Of a DNA stretch of 64,000 bases, positions 8,307 to 17,451 are shown piece by piece (position 1 is the first letter of the stretch; every line of letters begins with the position of its first letter). The stretch is from contig JAHCHE010000018.1 in assembly GCA_026129905.1 (NCBI GenBank), positions 62,001 through 126,000 on the forward strand, in the 5' to 3' direction. A model generated the notes under the pieces. That model made no database searches, had not been told where the DNA came from, and saw only the letters and a program-made list of their open reading frames with translations. The stretch comes from Bryobacteraceae bacterium (GTDB taxonomy: Bacteria > Acidobacteriota > Terriglobia > Bryobacterales > Bryobacteraceae). Made by a program: the position numbers and the translations under genes.

Positions 8307-8682
8307 CCGGCCGGTTCGGCACGGCGGGCAAATCCACTCCGCGCTCGCCTTCCCATTCTTCGATCGACACCATCTCGATTGCGTCCCAGGGACATCCGTC
8401 CAGAAACGTGCCGTCCGGTCCCTTGCTGGTGCACTTGGCGCAGCCGATGCAAGTGGACTTATCGACCTCGATGCGCCCGAACGGAGGATTGTCCTCGTCC
8501 GGTATCCAAAACATGCACGCTTCCACCGGGCAGTACGCCACGCATACGGGCGAACCGGAGCAGCCAGTGCAATTCACGTTGATCACCGCAAGTTGCTTTG
8601 GCTTGCGCTTCCGCAGGTCCGTACGTCCATGGGACATCGGCTCCATCTTCGGAAGGTCCACGGTTTCTTCGAGCGCAATCAT
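8269..8682 (-). CDS. Dicluster [4Fe-4S] ferredoxin-like protein
   Basis: 137 residues with two iron-sulfur binding sets: CTGCSGSPVCVAYCP (C-x2-C-x5-C-x3-C-P) and CIGCAKC followed by a 12-residue loop and CPW. No signal peptide, so it is probably cytoplasmic. The ATG at 8682 is used; an in-frame TTG at 8703 is the alternative. It is transcribed divergently from actA and convergently with the HEAT gene. Its location between two respiratory operons suggests a soluble electron carrier, but the partner is unknown. Confidence 0.8.
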   Translation of the reverse strand: MIALEETVDLPKMEPMSHGRTDLRKRKPKQLAVINVNCTGCSGSPVCVAYCPVEACMFWIPDEDNPPFGRIEVDKSTCIGCAKCTSKGPDGTFLDGCPWDAIEMVSIEEWEGERGVDLPAVPNRPVSAWTSVPREYV

Positions 8683-8994
8683 AAAGCCCTCTGTGCGTAA
8701 CAATTGGGTCGGCGGAAGCGCATCCCGCTCTCGCCCCGTTTCCAGTTATCTCATGCGTATCACATCCGCTACCCGCTTTTCAACTGCCATGCCGTCATGC
8801 TTGGCCGGCGCCGGGATTTTTTGCTCCCTCGCAGTACGGAATGGCTTGCGCGCAATGAAATTCGATACCCGCAGGAGACCCGCTTCGATCCGAATTTGAC
8901 AACAAGCGGCGAATCGTCCTTATACTAGGAAACACGCCGCTGTGGTATCGCGGTATCGGCTGGATGTGAACTGAACTGGGCTGGGAACCGGGGG
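8683..8994. other. Divergent intergenic region between ferredoxin and actA
   Basis: 312 bases without a supported gene. The right half carries a sigma70-like promoter reading into actA (separate entry). Any ferredoxin promoter must lie in the left part, where no clear elements were seen. Confidence 0.6.
8896..8926 (+). promoter_or_regulatory. Predicted sigma70-type promoter of the ACIII-caa3 operon
   Basis: A perfect -35 hexamer TTGACA at 8896-8901 and TATACT at 8921-8926 (one mismatch to TATAAT) are separated by 19 bases, slightly long. Transcription would start near 8933, leaving a leader of about 60 bases before actA. It is the best promoter match seen in the respiratory block. Confidence 0.6.
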
Positions 8995-9642
8995 ATGCAA
9001 GTTTTCCATCCGAGCACTAACACCATATCGCGCGTCAGCATCTTCGGAGCCGTTTTCTTCATCGCCGGTCTGCTCTGGCTTTTGAACGCCTTTCACCGTT
9101 CCTCTTACTACACCGAAGTCGGCGTACCCATCGACCAGCCGATTCCCTTCAGCCACAAGCACCACGTCCAGGGCATCGGCATCGACTGCCGGTACTGCCA
9201 CTCCTCCGTCGAGTTCTCTTCCTTCGCCGGCATGCCCGCCACCGAAACTTGCATGAGCTGCCATTCCCAGATCTGGGCCGACAGCCCTATGCTCGAACCC
9301 GTGCGCGCCAGCTTTCGAACGGGTGAACCGATCCAGTGGATACGCGTTCACGACCTTCCCGGCTTCGTTTACTTCGATCACAGCATTCATGTCAACAAGG
9401 GCATCGGCTGCGCAAGCTGTCACGGACGCGTGGACCTGATGCCGCTGATGTGGAAGGTGAACACCCTGCACATGGAGTGGTGCCTGGAGTGTCATCGCGA
9501 ACCGCAGCGGTTTGTTCGCCCGCGCGAAGAGGTCTTCAACATGTCGTGGCAGCCGCCCGCGGACCAGGCCGCGCTCGGCGAAAAGCTGGTGCGCGAGTAC
9601 AAGATTCGCAAGCTCACGGATTGTTCGAGTTGCCATCGATGA
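8995..9642 (+). CDS. actA: Alternative complex III subunit ActA, pentaheme cytochrome c
   Basis: 215 residues. One N-terminal helix (residues about 14-33) anchors a periplasmic domain carrying five heme motifs in order: CRYCH, CMSCH, CASCH, CLECH and CSSCH. This number, the single anchor, and the following NrfD and molybdopterin-like genes identify ActA. The hemes pass electrons from the ActB/ActC quinol site towards ActE and the oxidase. The ATG follows a GGGAACCGGGGG ribosome site. The stop codon overlaps the actB start (ATGA). Confidence 0.96.
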   Translation: MQVFHPSTNTISRVSIFGAVFFIAGLLWLLNAFHRSSYYTEVGVPIDQPIPFSHKHHVQGIGIDCRYCHSSVEFSSFAGMPATETCMSCHSQIWADSPMLEPVRASFRTGEPIQWIRVHDLPGFVYFDHSIHVNKGIGCASCHGRVDLMPLMWKVNTLHMEWCLECHREPQRFVRPREEVFNMSWQPPADQAALGEKLVREYKIRKLTDCSSCHR

Positions 9643-12620
9643 ACCCATCAGCCAGCAGTCGCGGTCCGGTCGATTTCGACTCCCTGCGCGAGCTCCTCGC
9701 CCGTTCCCGGGGTCGTGAGTACTGGCGGAGCCTCGAGGAACTCGCGCAAACGCCGCAGTTTCGACGGCAACTCGAGAACGAATTCCCCCCCGGCATACTC
9801 GATGCCCCGAACGCATTGAATCGCCGCCGCCTGCTGCAACTGATGGGCGCCTCCCTTGGCCTGGCCGGGTTGAGCGCCTGCACCCGGCAGCCGCCGGAAA
9901 AGATCGTGCCCTATGTGCGGGCGCCGGAGGAATTCGTCCCGGGCAGGCCTTTGTACTACGCCACCGGTTGGGCCGTCTCGGGCGTGGCGCTCGGGGTGCT
10001 CGTCGAGAGCCACATGGGCCGCCCCACCAAGGTGGAAGGCAATCCGGAGCACCCGGGCAGCCTCGGGGCCACGGACGCCTTCGCGCAGGCTTCAATCCTT
10101 TCGCTATACGATCCCGACCGCGCCAAGGTGGTCATGCGCCTGGGGCGGATCAGCGGCTGGGTCAATTTCCTCGCCGCCGTCGAACAGGAACGCGAACGCC
10201 TGCTCGCGCGGCGCGGCGCCGGCTTCTGGATTCTCACGGAAACGGTGACTTCGCCGACGCTCGCGGCCCAACTCGGCAAACTCCTGGCGCAATTCCCCGA
10301 GGCGCGCTGGCGCCAGTACGAACCCGTAGGAAACGACTCGGCGCGGCAGGGCGCCATCCTGGCCTTTGGGCAGCCCGCAAATACCATCTACCGGTTTCGC
10401 GACGCCCGGGTTGTCCTCTCGCTCGATGCCGATTTCCTCGGCTGCGGTCCGGGTAGCGTGCGCTACGCGCGCGACTTCATCGCGGGCCGCCGGCCGGAAG
10501 GCGCGGAAACCGCAATGAACAGGCTCTATGTCGTCGAGCCGGCGCCGTCGGTGACCGGTTCGATGGCGGATCATCGCCTTCCGGCGACCAATGCCGGGAT
10601 CGATCGGTTTGCTCGGGCGCTCGCCGCGAGGCTCGGCATCGCTTCACCCGGCGCGGACGAATCCCTTCACGGCGATTTCCTCGCCGCCGTCGCCGGCGAT
10701 CTCCGCGCCAACGCCGGCGCGTCCGTCGTGGTGGCGGGTGCGGAGCAACCTGCCTCCGTCCACGCGCTTGCGCATGCGATGAACCAGGCGCTGGGCAACA
10801 CCGGCAAGACGGTTCTCCATACCGACCCCTTGGAGGCCCAGCCCGCCGACCAGGCCGCCTCCTTGCGCGAGCTTGCCGAGGAGATGGCCGCGCGCCGCGT
10901 CGACACGCTGCTGATCCTGGGCGGCAATCCCGTTTATACGGCGCCGGCCGACCTCCAGTTTCGCGAACGCCTCGACAGTGTCCGCCTCCGGATCCACTCC
11001 AGCCTCTACGAAGAGGAGACTTCCGAACTCTGCCACTGGAGCCTGCCGGAGGTCCATCCCTACGAGTCCTGGGGAGATGCCCGAGCCTACGACGGCGCGG
11101 TGACGCTCATGCAGCCGCTGGTGGCCCCCCTCTATGCCGGCAAGTCTCCGCTGGAGATCGTTGCCGCGTTCAATGGCGAGCCTTCCAAGACCGATCGCGA
11201 CCTGGTTCGCGAATACTGGCAGGGACAACGCCCCGGCGGCGACTTCGAGTCGTTCTGGAACAAATCCGTGCACGACGGCTTCATCGAGGGCAGCGCCTTG
11301 CCCGCCAAGTCGCCGCCGTTGAACGCCGGGTTTGCCGCCGGCCTCCCCGCCCCGCCTCAGGATGATGGAATCGAGGTGAGCATTCGCCCCGATCCCACCA
11401 TCTGGGACGGCCGCTTCGCCAACAACGGCTGGCTCCAGGAACTGCCGAAACCGGTAACCAAGCTGACCTGGGACAATCCCGCGCTGGTAAGCCCCGCTTT
11501 GGCGGAGCGCCTGCAATTGCGCACCGGCGACGTTATCACTATCAACTTAGAAAACCGCTCGGTCCGGGCGCCCGTATGGATCCTGCCAGGTCATGCCGAT
11601 CAGGCGGTCACCGTTCACCTTGGCTACGGCCGGACGCGCGGTGGACATATCGCCGCCGGCGCCGGTTTCAACGCTTATCCGCTGCGGACCTCCACCCGAC
11701 CCTGGTCCGCCTCCGGCGCGCGCATCGAAAAGACCGGCAGGCGCGTTTCGCTGGCCTGCACGCAGAACCACCACAGCATGGAAGGCCGTCCGCTGGTTCG
11801 CGCGGCGACGCTGGAAGAGTTCCGCAAGGAACCGGATTTCGCCCAACACATGGGGCACGAGCCCGACCCCAGCCACGCGCTATTCCCCGTCTTCCAATAC
11901 GAGGGCTACAAGTGGGGCATGTCCATCGATCTGAACGCCTGCACCGGGTGCAGCGCCTGCGTTATCGCCTGCCAGGCCGAGAACAACATACCCGTCGTGG
12001 GCCGGAACGAGGTGATCCGCGGGAGGGAGATGCACTGGATCCGCGTAGACCGCTACTTCTCCGACGACCTCGACAATCCGGCCATCCACACGCAGCCGAT
12101 CCCCTGCATGCACTGCGAAACCGCCCCCTGCGAGGTGGTGTGTCCCGTGAACGCGACGGTTCACAGCGGCGAGGGTCTCAACCAGATGGTCTACAACCGC
12201 TGCGTCGGGACGCGGTACTGCGCCAACAACTGTCCTTACAAAGTCCGGCGGTTCAATTTCTACCTCTATGCCGACTGGGACACGCCGAGTCTCAAGCTGC
12301 TCCGCAATCCCGATGTTACCGTGCGGTCCCGCGGCGTCATGGAAAAGTGCACCTACTGCGTGCAGCGCATCAACGCGGCGAGAATCGAATCCGAGAAGGA
12401 AGATCGAGCCATCCGCGACGGCGATATCGTTCCGGCGTGCGCGCAGGCCTGCCCCACACAGGCGATCGTGTTCGGCGACCTGAACGACCCGAGCAGCCGC
12501 GTGGCCGGGCTGAGCAAAGATCCGCGCAACTACGGGATTCTGACCGAACTCAATACCCGGCCGCGCACAACGTACCTGGCGCGCCTGCGCAACCCGAATC
12601 CGGCGCTCGAAAAGGGCTGA
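9639..12620 (+). CDS. actB: Alternative complex III subunit ActB, molybdopterin-like plus iron-sulfur protein
   Basis: 993-residue fusion. Residues about 61-81 form a Tat-like signal (NRRRLLQLMGASLGLAG) placed after a 60-residue N-terminal extension, as is usual for ActB. A large molybdopterin-oxidoreductase-like domain follows, which in ActB family members holds no Mo cofactor. The C-terminal ferredoxin domain has cysteine sets CTGCSACVIAC, CMHCETAPCEVVC, CVGTRYCANNC, CTYC and CAQAC, matching three [4Fe-4S] clusters and one [3Fe-4S]. The ATG inside the actA stop is chosen because an upstream extension would lie within actA. A [3Fe-4S] cluster near ActC is thought to receive the quinol electrons. 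Confidence 0.96.
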   Translation: MNPSASSRGPVDFDSLRELLARSRGREYWRSLEELAQTPQFRRQLENEFPPGILDAPNALNRRRLLQLMGASLGLAGLSACTRQPPEKIVPYVRAPEEFVPGRPLYYATGWAVSGVALGVLVESHMGRPTKVEGNPEHPGSLGATDAFAQASILSLYDPDRAKVVMRLGRISGWVNFLAAVEQERERLLARRGAGFWILTETVTSPTLAAQLGKLLAQFPEARWRQYEPVGNDSARQGAILAFGQPANTIYRFRDARVVLSLDADFLGCGPGSVRYARDFIAGRRPEGAETAMNRLYVVEPAPSVTGSMADHRLPATNAGIDRFARALAARLGIASPGADESLHGDFLAAVAGDLRANAGASVVVAGAEQPASVHALAHAMNQALGNTGKTVLHTDPLEAQPADQAASLRELAEEMAARRVDTLLILGGNPVYTAPADLQFRERLDSVRLRIHSSLYEEETSELCHWSLPEVHPYESWGDARAYDGAVTLMQPLVAPLYAGKSPLEIVAAFNGEPSKTDRDLVREYWQGQRPGGDFESFWNKSVHDGFIEGSALPAKSPPLNAGFAAGLPAPPQDDGIEVSIRPDPTIWDGRFANNGWLQELPKPVTKLTWDNPALVSPALAERLQLRTGDVITINLENRSVRAPVWILPGHADQAVTVHLGYGRTRGGHIAAGAGFNAYPLRTSTRPWSASGARIEKTGRRVSLACTQNHHSMEGRPLVRAATLEEFRKEPDFAQHMGHEPDPSHALFPVFQYEGYKWGMSIDLNACTGCSACVIACQAENNIPVVGRNEVIRGREMHWIRVDRYFSDDLDNPAIHTQPIPCMHCETAPCEVVCPVNATVHSGEGLNQMVYNRCVGTRYCANNCPYKVRRFNFYLYADWDTPSLKLLRNPDVTVRSRGVMEKCTYCVQRINAARIESEKEDRAIRDGDIVPACAQACPTQAIVFGDLNDPSSRVAGLSKDPRNYGILTELNTRPRTTYLARLRNPNPALEKG

Positions 12621-12623
12621 GAC

Positions 12624-14006
12624 ATGGACAGCGATCAACGACAGGAATCGGTAGGAGTGGACGACATCGCGCCGGTCATTGCGCCGGGTCACGACTATTC
12701 CACCGTCACCGACCAGATCAGCACCATCGTGCTGACGCGGCGGACCCCGCGCCAGTGGTTGATCGGCTTCTCCATCGCGTTCGTCGTCTCGATGGCGCTG
12801 CTGTACAGCATTGCGTACCTGCTCCTGAAAGGGACCGGCATTTGGGGCATCAACAATCCCGTGGGATGGGGATTCGCGATCATCAACTTCGTCTGGTGGA
12901 TCGGCATCGGCCACGCCGGCACGCTGATCTCCGCCATTCTGCTCCTGTTGCGCCAGCAGTGGAGGACCTCCATCAACCGGTTCGCCGAGGCCATGACCCT
13001 GTTCGCCGTGGCCTGCGCCGGCCTGTTTCCCATCCTCCACATGGGCCGGCCTTGGCTGGCTTACTGGCTGGTTCCCTATCCCAACACGATGGACACGTGG
13101 CCCCAGCCCCGCAGCCCCCTTGTGTGGGACGTTTTCGCCGTGACCACCTACGGCACGGTGTCCGCGCTTTTCTGGTTTGTCGGCCTGATACCTGACCTCG
13201 CCACCCTGCGCGACCGCGCGACTTCCCTTTTGGCTAAGAAAATCTACGGGATTCTTGCCATGGGCTGGCGCGGGTCCGCCCGGCACTGGTATCGATACGA
13301 AACCGCCTACCTCTTGCTCGCCGGTCTGGCCACGCCGCTCGTGGTGTCCGTCCACACGGTGGTGAGTTTCGACTTCGCCATCAGCATCGTCCCCGGCTGG
13401 CACGCCACCATCTTCCCGCCCTACTTCGTCGCGGGCGCCATCTACGCCGGCTTCGCCATGGTGCTGACGCTCTCCATCCCGCTTCGCGCCTTCTACAATC
13501 TGGGCGACTTCATCACCATGCGCCACATCGACAATATGGCCAAAATCATGCTCGCCACCGGACTCATCGTCGGCTATGGCTACATCGTCGAAGCGTTCAT
13601 GGCCTGGTACAGCGGGCATCCCGCCGAGATCTACATGATCGCCAACCGGCTTCAGGGACCCTACCGGTACGTCTTCTGGGCTCTCATCCTCTGTAACGTC
13701 ATACTGATCCAGACCCTCTGGTCGGCCCGCGTGCGCAGGAACGTGATTCTGCTCTGGTTCATCAGCATCGTGGTCGGCATCGGCATGTGGCTGGAGCGTT
13801 TCGTCATCGTCGTTACGAGTCTCCACCGGGACTACCTGCCGTCTTCATGGGGCATGTACTATCCCACGTTCTGGGACTGGAGCACGTACATCGGTACCAT
13901 TGGACTCTTCTGCGCCCTGCTGTTCCTGTTCCTGCGCTTCCTGCCGATGATTTCCATCTTCGAAATGAGGACCATCGTGCCCCAGGATGGCGCGCCTAAG
14001 CACTGA
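12624..14006 (+). CDS. actC: Alternative complex III subunit ActC, NrfD-like quinol-binding membrane protein
   Basis: 460 residues with about ten membrane helices, NrfD/PsrC family. Typical segments include GFAIINFVWWIGIGHAGTLI, with the His/Gly-rich quinol-site helix, RFAEAMTLFAVACAGLFPILH, and SVHTVVSFDFAISIVPGWH. ActC and its paralogue ActF form the membrane core; ActC carries the quinol site and a putative proton path. It starts three bases after actB and ends two bases before actD. Confidence 0.95.
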   Translation: MDSDQRQESVGVDDIAPVIAPGHDYSTVTDQISTIVLTRRTPRQWLIGFSIAFVVSMALLYSIAYLLLKGTGIWGINNPVGWGFAIINFVWWIGIGHAGTLISAILLLLRQQWRTSINRFAEAMTLFAVACAGLFPILHMGRPWLAYWLVPYPNTMDTWPQPRSPLVWDVFAVTTYGTVSALFWFVGLIPDLATLRDRATSLLAKKIYGILAMGWRGSARHWYRYETAYLLLAGLATPLVVSVHTVVSFDFAISIVPGWHATIFPPYFVAGAIYAGFAMVLTLSIPLRAFYNLGDFITMRHIDNMAKIMLATGLIVGYGYIVEAFMAWYSGHPAEIYMIANRLQGPYRYVFWALILCNVILIQTLWSARVRRNVILLWFISIVVGIGMWLERFVIVVTSLHRDYLPSSWGMYYPTFWDWSTYIGTIGLFCALLFLFLRFLPMISIFEMRTIVPQDGAPKH

Positions 14007-14008
14007 CC

Positions 14009-14545
14009 ATGGCGAGACCGCGGATCTACGGAGTGATGGCGGAGTACGAAAACCCGGGGGAACTTCTGTCGGCCGCCGAGCAAGCGTATGCCGAAGGCTA
14101 CCGGCAGTTGGACGCGTATTCTCCCATGCCGATCCACGGTCTGGCGGAGGCGATCGGATTTCGCGGAACCCGCCTCCCTCTGCTGGTCCTCATTGGCGGA
14201 ATCCTCGGCTTCGTGCTCGCCTACCTGATGCTTTGGTCGATCGAGACCATCATCTACCCGGTCAACGTCGGCGGCCGCCCTCACAATAGCTGGCCCGCTT
14301 TTATCCCCATCATGTTCGAGACCACCGTTCTGGTGGCCGCGATCACCGCCGTTCTCGGAATGCTCGGAATGAACGGCCTTCCGATGCCCTATCATCCCGT
14401 ATTCAATAATCCGCGCTTCGTCACCGCGAGCCGGCACAGGTTCTTCCTGTGCATCGAGTCGCGCGATCCGAAATTCGACGCTGATGCGACGGCGAAGTTC
14501 CTTCAGCAGACCCACGCCAGGACGGTCTCGGAAGTGGAATGGTGA
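14009..14545 (+). CDS. actD: Alternative complex III subunit ActD (DUF3341)
   Basis: 178 residues. A cytoplasmic N-terminal domain (MAEYENPGELLSAAEQAYAEGY, typical of DUF3341) precedes two membrane helices (LLVLIGGILGFVLAYLMLW and MFETTVLVAAITAVLGML) and a C-terminal domain with HPVFNNPRF. In ACIII it packs beside ActC/ActF without cofactors. It overlaps actE by seven bases. Confidence 0.93.
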   Translation: MARPRIYGVMAEYENPGELLSAAEQAYAEGYRQLDAYSPMPIHGLAEAIGFRGTRLPLLVLIGGILGFVLAYLMLWSIETIIYPVNVGGRPHNSWPAFIPIMFETTVLVAAITAVLGMLGMNGLPMPYHPVFNNPRFVTASRHRFFLCIESRDPKFDADATAKFLQQTHARTVSEVEW

Positions 14546-15120
14546 AACAGCGTAGATCCATCGTCGTTCCGGCGTCGCTCTGCGTCGCGCTGCTCGCTGC
14601 CTGCCGTCAGGACATGCACGATCAGCCGAAGTACAAGCCGCTGACAGCCAGCGACTTCTTCACCGACGGAATGGCGTCCCGCGGCGCGGTGGACGGAACC
14701 ATCGCCCGTGGACAACTGGCCGACGACAGCCGCATGTTCGAAGGCCGCGCAGGCAACGACCCGATCGCCGCTTTTCCCTTCAAGGTCACGAAAGCCGACG
14801 CGGAACGCGGACGCCAGCGCTACGACATCTACTGCGCTCCGTGTCATGGCGCGCTTGGCGACGGACGGGGCATGGTGGTCGAGCGCGGATTCCGGCAGCC
14901 TCCGTCGTATCACATCGACCGGTTGCGCGAAGCTCCGGTCGGCCATTACTTCGACGTGATTACCAACGGCTTTGGCGCCATGCCGAGCTACGCCTCCCGC
15001 GTACCCGTCCGCGACCGGTGGGCCATTGTCGCGTATGTGCGCGCCCTGCAACTCAGTCAGAACGCCAGGGTGCAGGATCTTACCCCTGAAGATCGCCAGA
15101 AACTGGGAGTGGTTGAATGA
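14539..15120 (+). CDS. actE: Alternative complex III subunit ActE, monoheme cytochrome c lipoprotein
   Basis: 193 residues. A short signal ending in the lipobox LLAAC anchors the protein by lipid. One heme motif, CAPCH, follows RGRQRYDIY; Met in GFGAMPSYASRV is the probable sixth ligand. ActE accepts electrons from ActA and delivers them to a soluble cytochrome or directly to the oxidase. The start lies within the actD end, and the stop overlaps actF by four bases (ATGA). Confidence 0.95.
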   Translation: MVKQRRSIVVPASLCVALLAACRQDMHDQPKYKPLTASDFFTDGMASRGAVDGTIARGQLADDSRMFEGRAGNDPIAAFPFKVTKADAERGRQRYDIYCAPCHGALGDGRGMVVERGFRQPPSYHIDRLREAPVGHYFDVITNGFGAMPSYASRVPVRDRWAIVAYVRALQLSQNARVQDLTPEDRQKLGVVE

Positions 15121-16268
15121 ACGTGGCCGAGCCAACTCCGGATCTCCAGCGCTACCAGCAGCGCGCCTTGTTGCTCGGCGGCGTCGCTATCGCGCTCTGC
15201 GCCCTTGGCGCGATCTGGAGCCCGCAACAATTCTTTCAGTCTTATTTGATCGGCTATATCTTCTGGCTTGGCGTCACCCTCGGGTGTCTCAGCATCGCCA
15301 TTCTCCACCAGCTCGTGGGCGGACAGTGGGGCCTGGCGATCCGGCGGCTGCTCGAATCCGCCTCGCGGACGCTTCCGCTGATGGTTGTATTGATCGTTCC
15401 GCTGCTGTTCGGTCTGCGTCGCATTTATGTCTGGGCGCGGCATGAGGCCGTAGCCAGCGATCACTTGCTCGAGCACAAAACCCCGTATCTCAACGTCCCG
15501 TTCTTCCTTGTCCGAGCCGTCCTCTATTTCGCGGTCTGGTTGGCTCTCGTCTACCTTGTCAGCCGAAATTCGCGCGAGCCGGAGATGCCACCCGCGGGCG
15601 GCGCCAACCGGCTGACAAAAGCCGCCGGCTTCGGACTCGTGCTCTACATCCTGACGGCGACCTTCGCCGCTTTCGATTGGCAGATGTCCATCGAGCCGCA
15701 CTGGTACTCCACCGTCTACGGCGTGATTTTCATTTTCGGCCACGCCCTTACGGCGATGGCTTTCGTGATCATAGTGCTTTTCCTGCTCTCGACGCGGAGG
15801 GAGGTGGCGGACGCGCTTCAGCCCCAACGGTTCCACGATCTGGGCAATCTCCTGCTCGCCTTCGTGATGTTGTGGGCCTACGTCTCGTTTTCCCAGTTCC
15901 TGATCATTTGGTCCGGCAACCTCCCCGAAGAGGTCACTTGGTACCTGGCCCGTATGAACGGCGGATGGCAGTGGCTCGCCGTGGCGCTGGCCGTCTTCCA
16001 TTTCTTCGCTCCCTTCCTCGTGCTGCTGAGCCGGCAGAACAAGCGCCGCCTTCACCGACTGGCTTGGCTCGCCGGAGCGCTCCTGTTCATGCGCCTGATC
16101 GACCTGTTCTGGACCGTCATCCCGGCCTTCCATCCCAAGCAGCTATGGATCCACTGGATGGACCTCCTCGCCCCGATCGGCATCGGCGGCGTCTGGATCA
16201 GCCTCTTCGTCGCGCAACTTCGCAAGCGGGCGATCGTCCCCGCTCCGCTGGAAGGAGCTTCATCGTGA
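15117..16268 (+). CDS. actF: Alternative complex III subunit ActF, NrfD-like paralogue
   Basis: 383 residues with about ten helices. It is a paralogue of ActC, with matching helices such as FFQSYLIGYIFWLGVTLGCL and FQMSIEPHW-like DWQMSIEPHWYSTVYG. It forms the second membrane half of ACIII; the quinol site is thought to be in ActC rather than here. The stop overlaps the next start (GTGA). Confidence 0.94.
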   Translation: MNVAEPTPDLQRYQQRALLLGGVAIALCALGAIWSPQQFFQSYLIGYIFWLGVTLGCLSIAILHQLVGGQWGLAIRRLLESASRTLPLMVVLIVPLLFGLRRIYVWARHEAVASDHLLEHKTPYLNVPFFLVRAVLYFAVWLALVYLVSRNSREPEMPPAGGANRLTKAAGFGLVLYILTATFAAFDWQMSIEPHWYSTVYGVIFIFGHALTAMAFVIIVLFLLSTRREVADALQPQRFHDLGNLLLAFVMLWAYVSFSQFLIIWSGNLPEEVTWYLARMNGGWQWLAVALAVFHFFAPFLVLLSRQNKRRLHRLAWLAGALLFMRLIDLFWTVIPAFHPKQLWIHWMDLLAPIGIGGVWISLFVAQLRKRAIVPAPLEGASS

Positions 16269-16657
16269 ACGAACATCCGGAAAACGCTCACGAGAAAACC
16301 GACGTCAGCATTCGCGGCCTCGTCTACTTCGGCGCCGGCGTCGTCGCGCTGATCGGAGTGGCTGCCGTCGCGATGTTGTTGCTCTTCAAGTTCCTGGAAG
16401 CCCGGCCGGAACCGCCGGCTTCGCCCCTGGCGCACACCCGCGAGTCGCCGCCCGAGCCGCGGCTGCAAGTGAACCCGAGCCGAGACCTCGATCGGCTGCT
16501 GACCGCCGAGACAAACCTGCTCGACAGCTACGGCTGGGTGGACAAAGACGCCGGAGTCGTCCGCATTCCCGTCGATCGCGCCATCGCCATGCTGGCCGAA
16601 CGCGGATTCCCCGAAGATCGGCGACTGCCTCAATCCGCCCGGGAGGCGAACCGATGA
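16265..16657 (+). CDS. Small single-helix membrane protein in ACIII-caa3 operon
   Basis: 130 residues from a GTG overlapping the actF stop. A polar N-terminus precedes one helix (GLVYFGAGVVALIGVAAVAMLLLF), then a Pro-rich linker and a periplasmic domain containing RDLDRLLTAETNLLDSYGWVDK and VRIPVDRAIAMLAERGFP. The IP(V/I)xRAM pattern is common to small proteins encoded between actF and SCO genes. Its stop overlaps the SCO1-like gene by four bases. Probably an assembly or accessory subunit; function unproven. Confidence 0.8.
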   Translation: MNEHPENAHEKTDVSIRGLVYFGAGVVALIGVAAVAMLLLFKFLEARPEPPASPLAHTRESPPEPRLQVNPSRDLDRLLTAETNLLDSYGWVDKDAGVVRIPVDRAIAMLAERGFPEDRRLPQSAREANR

Positions 16658-17451
16658 CCGTTGCCGGACGCCTGTTGGCGATTGGTCTCGCGGCGTCCGC
16701 CGCCCTCGTGGCGCAGACGGCGCTCCCGGAGCCACTGCGTAACGTCGGAATCGATCAGCGTCTCAATCAACAAACGCCACTCGACTTGATCTTTCGCGAT
16801 GAAACCGGGCGCCAGGTCGCCCTGCGAGAGTACTTCAACGGAAAGCCGGTGATCCTCTCCCTGGTCTACTACCACTGCCCGATGCTGTGCGGCATGGCGA
16901 CGGACGGCCTGGTGAGTACCCTCCGCGCCGTACCGCTTAACATTCATCGCGACTTCCAGATAGTCACCGTCAGCTTCGATCCCGACGAAAAACCGGCCCT
17001 TGCCGCCGAAGCCAGGTCCCGAACCCTCGCCCGCTTCAAGCGCCCCGGCGCCGAACTCGGATGGCATTTCCTTACCGGCGACGAACCGGCAATCCGCTCC
17101 CTCGCCGAAGCGGTCGGCTTTCGCTACGCGCCCGATGGAAACGGCGAGTTCGCGCACGCCACCGCCATCATGATCCTTACGCCGGATGGCCGCATCGCTC
17201 GCTACCTGTACGGCGTCGAATACCCGCCCCGCGACCTCCGCCTCGCGCTGGTCGAGGCTTCCGCCGGAAAGATCGGCTCCCGCGTGGACCAGTTGCTCCT
17301 GTACTGCTTTCACTACGACCCGTCGTTCGGCAGGTACAGTTTCGTCGTGATGAACGTCATCCGCATCCTCGGCGTGGCCACCGTGCTCCTCCTGGGCGGC
17401 TTCATCGCCCAGATGTTCTGGCGCGACCGGCGCAGGGTGAACCCGTCATGA
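16654..17451 (+). CDS. SCO1/SenC-like copper chaperone with C-terminal membrane anchor
   Basis: 265 residues. A signal-like N-terminus (residues 1-20) precedes a thioredoxin-fold domain with the copper-binding CPMLC motif (after VYYH), and a distal His in GEFAHATAIMIL. These are the SCO copper ligands. A second hydrophobic segment at the C-terminus (IRILGVATVLLLGGFIAQMF) would anchor the protein, an addition to the usual N-terminally anchored SCO. It is placed immediately before subunit II of the caa3 oxidase, so it probably metallates that CuA. Overlaps both neighbours by four bases. Confidence 0.92.
   Translation: MTVAGRLLAIGLAASAALVAQTALPEPLRNVGIDQRLNQQTPLDLIFRDETGRQVALREYFNGKPVILSLVYYHCPMLCGMATDGLVSTLRAVPLNIHRDFQIVTVSFDPDEKPALAAEARSRTLARFKRPGAELGWHFLTGDEPAIRSLAEAVGFRYAPDGNGEFAHATAIMILTPDGRIARYLYGVEYPPRDLRLALVEASAGKIGSRVDQLLLYCFHYDPSFGRYSFVVMNVIRILGVATVLLLGGFIAQMFWRDRRRVNPS

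Noticed and set aside
11880-13826. 648-codon minus-strand frame across actB/actC
   Set aside because: Low-complexity Asp/His/Glu-rich translation opposite clearly conserved ACIII genes.
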